Position numbers and translations under genes: made by a program
Notes under the pieces: generated by a model
What the model saw: only the letters and a program-made list of their open reading frames with translations
What the model was told of the DNA's origin: nothing
Databases searched by the model: none
NCBI GenBank assembly: GCA_019636445.1
Contig: JAHBXO010000022.1
Location: 17,659 to 81,658 of the forward strand
Length of the DNA stretch: 64,000 nucleotides
Direction: 5' to 3'
From: Gemmataceae bacterium
GTDB taxonomy: Bacteria > Planctomycetota > Planctomycetia > Gemmatales > Gemmataceae
In this document: one piece after another, positions 15,522-24,581 of the stretch
Layout: each line of letters begins with the position of its first letter
How positions within the stretch are numbered: the stretch's first letter is position 1

Positions 15522-18500
15522 CTAGGGTCCGGCACTGGCCCGCAGCGCGGGCGCCTTCGCGGCCCGCGCGCGGATGCGCTCGGCCACCGCCTTGAAGGGA
15601 TCGGTCACCAGCGGCACCGGCCGCGGTTCGTACTTCATTTCCCCATCCGGCTTGCGCGTCACTTCGATCTTGAACAGCTTCTCGCTGACCATCGCGGTCA
15701 GATCGCCGAACGGCGTCGTCAGCCAGCGCTGCAGCGTCTGCGACCAGATCGTGTAGAAATCGAACTTCACGTACCGGCCGGACGTGTCGAGTTCCCCGGA
15801 ACCGCCGAGGCTGATCGCGGAACCCAACAGGTCGACATGATCGACGCGGATGCGGTCGCCGCGCACCGTGAAGACCGCGTGGGCCTCCTCGAAGGCGGTC
15901 TTGTCGGGGGCCTGGAGTTTCAGGGCTTTCAGGAGCGGGACCAGCGGCGGGAGGTTGTAGATCTGGCCGCGGTCGACGTCGGCCTTGCCGTAGCCGGTGA
16001 GCAGCGGCCGCCCCGTGACGGGATCGGAGGCCGTTTCGAGCAACAGGCTGGCCTGGGCGGCGCCTTCGAGCTTGGCGCTCTGGCCGAGGTTATGGTGCCG
16101 GGCAATGTCCTCGAGCCGGATGTCCGTCGCCGTCAGCGCGAGGCGGTACCGGACCGGGTCGGCAAGCACGACGCGCCCGCTGCCGCCGACGGTGCCGCCG
16201 AAGAGCTGGCCCTGGATATCGGTGAAGCGGAAGGCGGGCGGGAGCCTCGAGCCGGGGCGGACCGGATCGGGTTCCTGGGGATCCGCGGCGAAGGTCGCCT
16301 TGACGGACGCGGCGGGATGCGAGGCGATGCTGGCGGTGTCGAGCCAGAGGTTGCCGGTGACGGTGCCGAGATGGGTGGGCAGGTAACTGCCGGTGCACGC
16401 GAGTTTGCCGTAAGCGGATTCGCAGGCGACGCCCGCGTCGAACGAGGCCCCCGCTAGCCGCAGTTCCCCCTTCCAGAAGACCTCCGGATCGAGCGCGGCA
16501 TCGGCGGCGGGCGGCGTGAGCACGACCATGTGCTGGACGCGGAGTTCGGCCGGGCCGCGCAGGTTCAACTCACGGACACCGTCGCGGAGCCCGCGCGGCA
16601 GGGCCGCCAGCAGGTCGGCGTCCATTACCAGCGGCGCGAGGTTCATCTGGCCGAGGTTGGCCCAGACGCGCCCGTCGTCGCAGAAGCGGACTTCGGCGGC
16701 GGTCAGGTCGAGCTTGGTCCCCCCGTGGCGCGCCGACATCTTCTCGAGCTTCACCCGGTCGCCTTCGTACTTCAGCCGTCCCGCCAGTTCGTCCATGCGG
16801 TACGGGAAAAACTCCGGCGTGACGGTCGGCCCCTCGAAATTGAACGCGAGGGTCAGGTCGGTGGACGGATCGAATTCGATCGCGGCCGGCGCCTTCGCAA
16901 GCGCCACCAGCTGCCCGTACGCGCCGACCCCGCTGGCGACGGCCCGCGGACCTGTCGTCCGTGCCGGCTTCGATCGGTCGAACCGGTCGATCGCCTGGAC
17001 GTCCACCGCGAACGTCAGCGCGCCTTCGGGCTTGAGGACCTCGTTGACCAGATCGAGCTTCAACGCCGCCAGGGCTTCGCGAAAACGATCGTCGATCGGG
17101 CAGTCCTTCCCCCAGATGCTTAGGGACAGGCGCCGGTCGCGGGTGTTCGGGATCGGCAGGTTGTCGCCCTTCATCCAGACCGTGCCGGTCCCGTGCCGCG
17201 CCGTCACGTCGCGCAGTTCGATGCGATCGGTTTCGGGCAGCGGAGCGATCGGTTCGCCGGGCTTGATCGGCCGGTCCGAATCGTTGAGCGTGACGAAGAG
17301 ATTGATCTTTCCCCGGAGCCGGTCCAGCGGATACGGGAACGCCTTGAAGTTGATCGAGACATCGTGGACGTCGAGGCGGATGATCGTTTCGATCAGGTTG
17401 CGGCCGGCTTCCTGCTTGGCCTCGACGACGAAATCGGCGCGGCCGCTGGCGCGAAGGCCGCGGAGCAGTTCGGCGTGCTTGCGGTGCGGGAGGGCCTCGG
17501 CGAGCGCGTCGTCGATGGGGAGGCCGGTGCCGCTGATCTTGAGCGCGATGGCGGGATCGGGTCCGGCGCCGCGGAAGGTGCCGGCGAGGTCGACGCGCTG
17601 TCCGCCGGCCAGACCGGTCAGGTCGAGTTTCGCTTCTTCGCCGTCCGGCGTGGCGATCTGGCGGATCGTTCCGCTCACGTCCGTCAGGGGATAGCGGAAC
17701 TTGTCGTGTCGCACGGCGAGCCGGGCGGGTTTGAGTTCGATCTCCCGTTTCCAGGAATCGGGCGGCTGGCGGGAAAAGCGATAGCCGAGGGCCACGACGC
17801 CGCGAGGCGAGAAGCGGTCGCGGATCGCGTGGAGTTCGGCCGGCAGCCGGTCGAAGAGGGCCGCGTCGACGGTGAGGTTGCCGATCGCAAGGTCGATCCG
17901 TTCGAGCCGCTCTTCCAACTCGGCGAACGGGGAGCGGTCGGGTTCGCGCGTCGGCGACCGGGAAACGAGCGTGATGGGAGTGGTGGGACCGGTCTCCGGC
18001 GCGGGTTTCCCGATCGGGGCGCGGGTTTCGAGCGAGACGGTGGCCGTGGCACCGCCGACCTTCGCGGCGAGTTGGTCCACGATGACCGTGCCGTTGCGGA
18101 CGCGGACGGTGCCGCGCGTGATGTCGACCGGTTCGGGCAACAGCTCGTGCGCGGCGTGGAGGGATTTGACCGTGACCGCGAGATCGTAGAGGAGCGGTTG
18201 ATTGGGTTCGTACGCGAGTTCGGCGCGCACGCCGGCGGAACCGGAGAACGACTTCGCCAGTTCGGCAAGGTCGGGATCGATCCGTGCGACGAGTGCGGCG
18301 AGCGGCGTGCCAATCGCCACGTCGGGGAGTTCGGCCCGCAGTGCGAGCTGGGAGTGCGCGAGGTGCAGGCGGGCCGTCGCGCCGATGCGCGTCGTGAAAC
18401 CGTTCGCCAGCGCCATGGTCGCGGAGCCTTTCACGACGAGATAGGTCGGCGCGGGGTCGTTCACGAGCGTGAAGCTGGTATCGTCGAAGACGATGGCGGG

Positions 18501-18974
18501 CCAGGCGTCGGCCCCGCGATCGACGAAGTTCAATCGGGCTTTCTGCACGACGATGGTGGGCAGGATGGTGCCCGGCTCGGAGGACACGCCGATGCCGTCG
18601 AGGCTCCAGGTGCCGTCGGCGCGGCGTTCGACGGTGAGAGTGGGCGATTCCAGTTCGACCTTGCGGATGGTGAGCCGGCCGCGGCTGATCTGTTCCTTGT
18701 CGTGGTAGATGGTGCCGGACGGGGCGCGGAAGAACGGTTGATCCTCGCCGCGGCGCGTGAGCGTGAGGTCGCGGATCGAGATGCCGCCGAAGACGCGGAT
18801 GTGCGCCGAGCCGACGACGATGTCGGTATCGGGGAACTGCTCCTGGAGCGTTTCGAGCAGGGCCGCCCGGACGGCGTCGGGGCTGACGTACGATTGCGCC
18901 CACCAAAGGCCGTAGCCCACGCCGGACAGCGCGGCGAGGACGATACCGCGAATGATCCAGGTGCGGAGGGCCAT
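15522..18974 (-). CDS. AsmA-like inter-membrane transport protein
   Basis: 1150 aa from ATG 18974. An N-terminal membrane anchor (about 4-25) precedes a very long beta-rich periplasmic region with repeated short strands, the signature of AsmA/TamB/YhdP-type bridge proteins. The C-terminal ~150 residues (SLGGSGELDTSGRYVKFDFYTIWS) resemble the AsmA-like C-terminal region. Family members form grooved rods that carry phospholipid between inner and outer membranes. The stop overlaps the ribosome site of the LptF/G-type permease. A longer start at 19085 would overlap the next gene. Confidence 0.78.
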   Translation of the reverse strand: MALRTWIIRGIVLAALSGVGYGLWWAQSYVSPDAVRAALLETLQEQFPDTDIVVGSAHIRVFGGISIRDLTLTRRGEDQPFFRAPSGTIYHDKEQISRGRLTIRKVELESPTLTVERRADGTWSLDGIGVSSEPGTILPTIVVQKARLNFVDRGADAWPAIVFDDTSFTLVNDPAPTYLVVKGSATMALANGFTTRIGATARLHLAHSQLALRAELPDVAIGTPLAALVARIDPDLAELAKSFSGSAGVRAELAYEPNQPLLYDLAVTVKSLHAAHELLPEPVDITRGTVRVRNGTVIVDQLAAKVGGATATVSLETRAPIGKPAPETGPTTPITLVSRSPTREPDRSPFAELEERLERIDLAIGNLTVDAALFDRLPAELHAIRDRFSPRGVVALGYRFSRQPPDSWKREIELKPARLAVRHDKFRYPLTDVSGTIRQIATPDGEEAKLDLTGLAGGQRVDLAGTFRGAGPDPAIALKISGTGLPIDDALAEALPHRKHAELLRGLRASGRADFVVEAKQEAGRNLIETIIRLDVHDVSINFKAFPYPLDRLRGKINLFVTLNDSDRPIKPGEPIAPLPETDRIELRDVTARHGTGTVWMKGDNLPIPNTRDRRLSLSIWGKDCPIDDRFREALAALKLDLVNEVLKPEGALTFAVDVQAIDRFDRSKPARTTGPRAVASGVGAYGQLVALAKAPAAIEFDPSTDLTLAFNFEGPTVTPEFFPYRMDELAGRLKYEGDRVKLEKMSARHGGTKLDLTAAEVRFCDDGRVWANLGQMNLAPLVMDADLLAALPRGLRDGVRELNLRGPAELRVQHMVVLTPPAADAALDPEVFWKGELRLAGASFDAGVACESAYGKLACTGSYLPTHLGTVTGNLWLDTASIASHPAASVKATFAADPQEPDPVRPGSRLPPAFRFTDIQGQLFGGTVGGSGRVVLADPVRYRLALTATDIRLEDIARHHNLGQSAKLEGAAQASLLLETASDPVTGRPLLTGYGKADVDRGQIYNLPPLVPLLKALKLQAPDKTAFEEAHAVFTVRGDRIRVDHVDLLGSAISLGGSGELDTSGRYVKFDFYTIWSQTLQRWLTTPFGDLTAMVSEKLFKIEVTRKPDGEMKYEPRPVPLVTDPFKAVAERIRARAAKAPALRASAGP

Positions 18975-19053
18975 CCGTTGCCATCCGGTGCGCGGAAACC
19001 CTTCGGGAACGGTTCCCGGAGGACCGGGATAATAGGCAGGCCGCGGAAATCCG

Positions 19054-20052
19054 TCAACCGGGAACGACGATGATCTTCCCGGCAAGGGTTCCGGCCTTTT
19101 GCAAGGTGTTTTCCTCCTGCAACCGGTGCGCGGCGGCGGCCTCCGCGAGTGGAAATGTCCGGCCGATGGTCGCGCGGAGCTTCCCGGCCGCCATCCAGCC
19201 GTTCATCTGCTCGGCACAGGCGCGTTGCTGGTCCGGCGAGGCGTTGAACATGGCGAAACCGTAAAGCGCCAATCCTTTCACGTAGAACGGGCCGTTCGGG
19301 AAAACCGGCCGCGCCCCGCGGCCTGCCATCGCCACGATCCGCCCGCGCGGCGCCATCAGTTCCACCGTGCGGTCCAGGTCGGTCGGCGACAGCGTCTCGA
19401 ACCAGACATCCACCCCTTTCCCGTCCGTCGCCGTCTTCACCCCGACCGTCACGTCGTCGGTTCGGTAATTCACGACGACGTCCGCCCCTAGCGCCCGTAC
19501 CGTTTCGGCCTTCTCCGCCGAGCCGACGGTCGCGATCACCCGCGCGCCGACCGCCTTCGCCATCTGCACGACGGCGGCGCCGACGCCGCCGGTGCCGCCG
19601 TTCACGAACAGCGTTTCGCCGGCGGCGAGATTGGTGCGGTCGAACAGGCCGAGATGCGCCGTAATGCCGACGAGAGCAAGCGCCGCCGCGTCCGCGTCCG
19701 CCACGTTCGCCGGCGTCGGATACAGCCAGTGCTCGTCCACCACGGCGAACTCCGCCAGCGTGCCCTGCCGCCCCGCGAGGCCCTGGTTCGACCCCCACAC
19801 GCGATCGCCGATGCGGAACCGCGTCGCGTCCGGCCCCACGCCGGCGACCGTGCCCGCCAGATCGCAGCCGGGGATGAACGGCGTCGGCAGCTTCGCCGCC
19901 ACCATGCCACCGCGGATGTAGGTGTCGATCGGATTCACCGCCGACGCCGCGATGCGCACGAGGACCTGCCCCGGTCCCGGCGTCGGCGCGGGAAGATCGC
20001 CGTATTGCAGGGTTTCAGGCGGACCGGGCTGTTCGATGAAGGCGGCTTTCAT
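19054..20052 (-). CDS. NADPH:quinone oxidoreductase (zinc-independent MDR family)
   Basis: 332 aa. GroES-like N-terminal half (VNPIDTYIRGG, GCDLAGTVAGVG), Rossmann half with the nucleotide motif NGGTGGVGAAVVQMAK near residues 149-164, and the QOR-type ending. The zinc-binding cysteines of true alcohol dehydrogenases are absent. It probably reduces quinones or enones with NADPH. Monocistronic on the minus strand; the AsmA-like gene begins 79 bp downstream. Confidence 0.88.
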   Translation of the reverse strand: MKAAFIEQPGPPETLQYGDLPAPTPGPGQVLVRIAASAVNPIDTYIRGGMVAAKLPTPFIPGCDLAGTVAGVGPDATRFRIGDRVWGSNQGLAGRQGTLAEFAVVDEHWLYPTPANVADADAAALALVGITAHLGLFDRTNLAAGETLFVNGGTGGVGAAVVQMAKAVGARVIATVGSAEKAETVRALGADVVVNYRTDDVTVGVKTATDGKGVDVWFETLSPTDLDRTVELMAPRGRIVAMAGRGARPVFPNGPFYVKGLALYGFAMFNASPDQQRACAEQMNGWMAAGKLRATIGRTFPLAEAAAAHRLQEENTLQKAGTLAGKIIVVPG

Positions 20053-20240
20053 GGCAGGCTCCTCGGAATCGTGTTGGTGTACGTCTTCGTCGCGCCGGGG
20101 CGATGCCCCACCCGACTTCCGAAGTCCGGCTTCGACTTCGGAAGTCGGTTCTTTGCAAACCCTCCGGTTGCGGCCGGCGTGCGGTTACGGGTATCATCGC
20201 ATCACCCGCCGCGATGCCGATCCCTCGCCGGTAACTCTCC

Positions 20241-23171
20241 ATGCGCTGGTTCACGGTTGTCCTGTTCGCGTTCGTTTCGCTCCCGCTCGACGCGGCGCCG
20301 CCGGACTTCGACAAGCAGGTCGCGCCCCTGCTCGCGCAGCGGTGCCTCGACTGCCACTCCGGCGCGGAGCCGAAGGGGAAGCTCGACCTGAGCCGCAAGG
20401 CTCCGGCGATGGAACAAGTCAAGCCAGGCCAGTCGGCCGAGAGCGAACTCTGGACGCGCGTGGCGGCCGACGAGATGCCACCGAAGAAACCGTTATCCGC
20501 CGATGAGAAGGCGATCCTGAAAAGCTGGATCGACGGCGGGGCGGTGTGGGGGACCGACCCGATCGACCCCTTCGCCGCGACCACGGAGCACCGCGCCGGC
20601 CGCGACTGGTGGGCCTTGAAAGACATTCGGACTGCGGAATTCGGACTGCGGAATGTCGGCATCGACTCGTTCGTGCGAGCCAAGTTGGAGGCGAAGGGGT
20701 TGAAGCCCTCACCTTCGGCCGATCCGCGCACGCTCGTCCGCCGGCTCTCCTTCGATCTGCTCGGCCTTCCGCCGACCGCGGAGGAGATCGACGCCTTCGC
20801 GAAGGATCCTTCCGAAGCCGCCTACGCCAAGCTCGTCGAGAAATACCTCGCCTCGCCCCACTTCGGCGAGCGCTGGGCACGCCACTGGCTCGACCTCGTC
20901 CGCTACGGCGAGAGCGACAGCTTCGAACGCAACGAACCCCGACCGAACGCATGGCACTACCGCGACTGGGTGATCCGCGCCCTGAACGCCGACATGCCCT
21001 ACGACCGCTTCGCGAAACTCCAACTCGCCGGCGACGTGCTCGAACCCGGCAACCCCGACGCCGTGAAGGCCACCGGATTCCTCGTCGCGGGCATCCACAA
21101 CACCGTCCTCGGCTCGAACAAGATCGCCAACGCCGCCGCCCGGCAGGACGAACTCGAGGACATCCTCGCCGCCGTCGGGCAGACCTTCCTCGGCCTTACT
21201 GTCCAGTGCGCCCGCTGCCACGACCATAAGTTCGATCCCGTTTCGCAAACGGACTACTATCGTCTCGCCGCGGCGCTCGGCGGCGTCCACTTCGGCGAGC
21301 GCACGGTCGATGCGCCGGAGCACGCGAAGCGCCGACGCGACTTGAGCGCGCGGCTCGAAGCGATCGGCCAGCGTCAGGCGGAACTGGAGACTGCCGGCCG
21401 CGCCCGCGCCGTCGCAAAACGCGGGTCGAACATCACGGGGATTGCATCGCCAACCCACCGATGGAGCTTCGACCGCGATGCCCGCGATTCGATCGGCGAA
21501 CTCCACGGCGACCTGAAATTCGGGGCGAAGATCGCCCGCGGCCGGCTCGTGCTGGACGGCAAGCAGGCGAACGTGGTCACCGGGATTCTCAAGAAGGAAA
21601 TCCGTGAGAAGACGCTCGAAGCCTGGGTGGCGCTGCCCACGTTCGAACAGGGGGGTGGCGGAGTCATCACGATCGAAACACTCAACGGCGGCGTGTTCGA
21701 CTCCATCGTCTTCGCCGAACGCCAGCCGAAGAAGTGGGTACCCGGCAGCAACGGATTCACGCGCACGCGAGACCTGATAGCCGACCCCGAAACCCGGCTG
21801 AACGAACCGATCCACGTCGCCATCAGCTACGCCGCCGACGGCCGGATCGCGATGTACCGCGACGGCAAGCCCTACGGCGACGCGTATACGATCGCGCCGC
21901 CGCCAACCTACAAGCCCGACGAGTGGCACCTGATCTTCGGCATCCGCCACACCGGCGGCGGCCGCGCGTTCCTGACCGGCGAGATCGACGAAGCCCGCCT
22001 CTACGACCGCGCCCTATCCACCGCGGAGATCGCGCAGTCCTTCGCCGCCGGCCCGTCCGCTGTCGGCGTGACACTCGACGAACTGCTGGCGCAGTTGACC
22101 GACGCGGAAAAAGAGGAGCGGAAAGCGATCCTCGACGAGCAGAAGCAGATCCGTGCCGAACTGGCGGGCGTGGCGGCGCCGACGCCGGTGTACGCCGTGA
22201 ATCCGAAACCCGCTCCGCCGACGCACGTGCTGGCGCGCGGCTCCGTCGAGACGCCGAAGGCGGAGGTCGCCGCCGGCGGTGTCGCGTGCCTGCCCGATGC
22301 CGACTTCGGCGTTCCGAAAGACGCCCCGGAAGGCATCCGCCGTGCGAAACTTGCCGCGTGGATCGCCCGCAAGGAGAACCCGCTCTTCGCCCGCGTCATC
22401 ATCAACCGCCTCTGGTACCACCACTTCGGCACCGGCCTCGTCGACACGCCGAGCGACTTCGGCTTCAACGGCGGCCGACCGTCGCACCCCGAACTCCTCG
22501 ACTGGCTCGCGAATGAATTGATCCGCTCGAACTGGTCCCTCAAGCACGTGCATCGGTTGATCCTGACGAGCGCCGCGTATCGGCAATCGTCCGCGGCGAA
22601 CCCCCAGGCGCTCGCCATCGACGCCGACAATCGCCTGCTCTGGCGGAAGACGCCGCAACGCCTCGAAGCCGAGGCGATCCGCGATTCCATCCTCAGCGTC
22701 AGCGGGCAACTCAACCCTGCGATGGGCGGCCCGCCATTCCACGACGTGCGCACCTACGGCGACAAGGGCACCAAGTATTACGAACCGATCGACCCGGTCG
22801 GGAAGGAATTCCATCGCCGCACCATCTACCGCTTCTCCCCGCGCGGCGAGCGCTCCGCCATTCTGGAAACCTTCGACTGCCCGGAGCCGTCCGCCCTTAC
22901 TCCGCGTCGACAGGTGACGACGACGCCCCTGCAGGCGCTCGCGCTGTGGAACAATTCCTTCGTGCTACGGATGGGCCGCCACTTCGCGGAGCGAGTCGAA
23001 GCCGAGGCGAAGTCGCAGGAGGAGAAGATCCAACGCGCCTATCGGCTGGCTTACGGTCGCGACCCCTCGAAGGACGAAGCGGCGCTCTCGGCGGCGTTCG
23101 TCGCGAAGCACGGCCTCACCGCGTTCGCCCGCGTCCTCTTCAACAGCAATGAATTCGTGGTGATCGAATGA
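20241..23171 (+). CDS. planctomycete cytochrome-like PSCyt1-PSCyt2-LamG-PSD1 protein
   Basis: 976 aa. Signal peptide about 1-19; PSCyt1 heme-like motif C35-x2-C38-H39; PSCyt2/DUF1549 about 145-350 with a second C323-x2-C326-H327; LamG-type concanavalin fold about 405-600 (WSFDRDARDSIGELHGDL ... EIDEARLYDRALS); PSD1/DUF1553 about 700-970 (ARVIINRLWYHHFGTGLVDTPSDFGFNG). It is exported and its role is unknown, though linked to polysaccharide use in planctomycetes. A heptad repeat lies in frame at the PSCyt1-PSCyt2 linker (residues about 130-141). It overlaps the DUF1501 gene by 4 bp, so the pair is coupled. Confidence 0.92.
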   Translation: MRWFTVVLFAFVSLPLDAAPPDFDKQVAPLLAQRCLDCHSGAEPKGKLDLSRKAPAMEQVKPGQSAESELWTRVAADEMPPKKPLSADEKAILKSWIDGGAVWGTDPIDPFAATTEHRAGRDWWALKDIRTAEFGLRNVGIDSFVRAKLEAKGLKPSPSADPRTLVRRLSFDLLGLPPTAEEIDAFAKDPSEAAYAKLVEKYLASPHFGERWARHWLDLVRYGESDSFERNEPRPNAWHYRDWVIRALNADMPYDRFAKLQLAGDVLEPGNPDAVKATGFLVAGIHNTVLGSNKIANAAARQDELEDILAAVGQTFLGLTVQCARCHDHKFDPVSQTDYYRLAAALGGVHFGERTVDAPEHAKRRRDLSARLEAIGQRQAELETAGRARAVAKRGSNITGIASPTHRWSFDRDARDSIGELHGDLKFGAKIARGRLVLDGKQANVVTGILKKEIREKTLEAWVALPTFEQGGGGVITIETLNGGVFDSIVFAERQPKKWVPGSNGFTRTRDLIADPETRLNEPIHVAISYAADGRIAMYRDGKPYGDAYTIAPPPTYKPDEWHLIFGIRHTGGGRAFLTGEIDEARLYDRALSTAEIAQSFAAGPSAVGVTLDELLAQLTDAEKEERKAILDEQKQIRAELAGVAAPTPVYAVNPKPAPPTHVLARGSVETPKAEVAAGGVACLPDADFGVPKDAPEGIRRAKLAAWIARKENPLFARVIINRLWYHHFGTGLVDTPSDFGFNGGRPSHPELLDWLANELIRSNWSLKHVHRLILTSAAYRQSSAANPQALAIDADNRLLWRKTPQRLEAEAIRDSILSVSGQLNPAMGGPPFHDVRTYGDKGTKYYEPIDPVGKEFHRRTIYRFSPRGERSAILETFDCPEPSALTPRRQVTTTPLQALALWNNSFVLRMGRHFAERVEAEAKSQEEKIQRAYRLAYGRDPSKDEAALSAAFVAKHGLTAFARVLFNSNEFVVIE
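20628..20664. repeat. heptad-type repeat inside the PSCyt1/PSD1 coding region
   Basis: Short palindromic element with ends GACATTC and GAATGTC and two direct copies of GGACTGCGGAATTC-type units. It is translated in frame as the interdomain linker (DIRTAEFGLRNVG). The units resemble the intergenic heptads elsewhere in the window. Confidence 0.65.
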
Positions 23172-24565
23172 CGCTCTCCCGTCGCGATTTCGGTTCGTGG
23201 ACGATCAACGGCCTCGGCGCCGCGGCGTTCCTGCACCTGCTCGGCCGCGACGCGACTGCCGCGCCGAAGCCGCACTTCGCCCCGAAGGCCAAGCGCGTCG
23301 TCCACATCACGCTCATCGGCGGCCTCAGCCACCTCGACTCCTTCGATTACAAGCCGAAACTCGCCAAGCTCCACGGCAAGAAGCTCGACACGACGGAAAC
23401 CCCGGACACGTTCTTCGGCCAGTTCGGCCTGCTGCGGCAATCCGATTGGGCGTTCAAGCCGCGCGGGAAGTCCGGACTGATGGTCTCGGACCTCTTCCCC
23501 CACATCGCCCAGCACGCCGACGACCTGACCGTCATCCGCTCCATGACCGCCGACTCCGCGAACCACACCCCGGCCCTCTACCTCGGCAACAGCGGCTTCC
23601 AGTTCAGCGGCTTCCCTTCCGTCGGCAGTTGGGCCAGCTACGGCCTCGGCAGCGAGACCGACGAACTCCCCGCCTATGTCGTCTTGCCCGACCCCCGCGG
23701 CCAACCCAACGGCGGAGCCTCCATCTGGTCCAGCGGCTTCCTCCCCGCCGAACACCAAGGCGTGCTCCTCCAGTCCGGCCCCTCGCCCGTGCGCGAGTTG
23801 TTCCCGAAGGAACCCCAACCCGGCGAAGCCGACGGCCGGGAACTATTGAAGAAGATGAACGAATTTCATGCGAAGGGTTCCGGTGCCGGCGACCTGCTGG
23901 CGGCGCGGATGCGCAGCTACGAACTGGCCGCACGCATGCAGCTCGCCGTGCCCGCCATCGCGGACCTGTCGAAGGAAGCGAAGGAAACGCAATCGCTCTA
24001 CGGCCTCAACGACGCCAAGACGCGCGACTTCGGCCGCAACTGCCTGCTCGCCCGCCGGCTCCTCGAGAAGGGCGTGCGCTTCGTGCAGCTCTTCTCCGGC
24101 GGCCCGATCGCCGGCAGCCCCCGTGCGAGTTGGGACGCCCACGAGAGCGTGAAAGAGAACCACACGATCGAGGCCGGGATGATCGACAAGCCCGTCGCCG
24201 CGCTGCTCGCCGATCTGAAGCGCACGGGCTTGCTGAAGGATACGCTCGTACTCTTCACCACCGAGTTCGGCCGCACGCCGTTCGCCCAGTCCGGCCCGGA
24301 TATCGTCGGCCCCGGCCGGGACCACAACAAGTACGGCTTCAGCGTTTGGATGGCCGGCGCGGGCCTCAAGCCCGGCTCCGTCTTCGGCGCGACCGACGAG
24401 GTCGGCTGGAAGGCCGTCGAACACCCGCTCACCTGGCACGACTTCCACGCCACCGTCCTGCACCTGCTCGGCCTGAACCACGAAAAACTGACCTTCTACC
24501 ACAACGGCATCCACCGCCGTCTCACGAACGTGCACGGCGAAGTCGTGAAGGGCTTGCTGACTTGA
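23168..24565 (+). CDS. DUF1501 (sulfatase-fold) secreted protein
   Basis: 465 aa. A twin-arginine signal (SRRDF then a hydrophobic stretch to about residue 32) suggests folded export by Tat. The body is the DUF1501 family, related to the alkaline phosphatase/sulfatase fold (HITLIGGLSHLDSFDYKP, TTEFGRTPFAQ, GRDHNKYGFSVWMAGAG). It nearly always follows a PSCyt/PSD1 gene, as here (ATGA overlap). A Tat signal may mean a metal cofactor is loaded before export. Substrate unknown. Confidence 0.92.
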   Translation: MTLSRRDFGSWTINGLGAAAFLHLLGRDATAAPKPHFAPKAKRVVHITLIGGLSHLDSFDYKPKLAKLHGKKLDTTETPDTFFGQFGLLRQSDWAFKPRGKSGLMVSDLFPHIAQHADDLTVIRSMTADSANHTPALYLGNSGFQFSGFPSVGSWASYGLGSETDELPAYVVLPDPRGQPNGGASIWSSGFLPAEHQGVLLQSGPSPVRELFPKEPQPGEADGRELLKKMNEFHAKGSGAGDLLAARMRSYELAARMQLAVPAIADLSKEAKETQSLYGLNDAKTRDFGRNCLLARRLLEKGVRFVQLFSGGPIAGSPRASWDAHESVKENHTIEAGMIDKPVAALLADLKRTGLLKDTLVLFTTEFGRTPFAQSGPDIVGPGRDHNKYGFSVWMAGAGLKPGSVFGATDEVGWKAVEHPLTWHDFHATVLHLLGLNHEKLTFYHNGIHRRLTNVHGEVVKGLLT

Positions 24566-24581
24566 GCGGTCGCCTCGCCCG

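Noticed and set aside
17193..19073. 626-codon plus-strand open frame
   Set aside because: Antisense shadow of the AsmA-like gene, which has the signal anchor and beta-strand pattern of a real protein.
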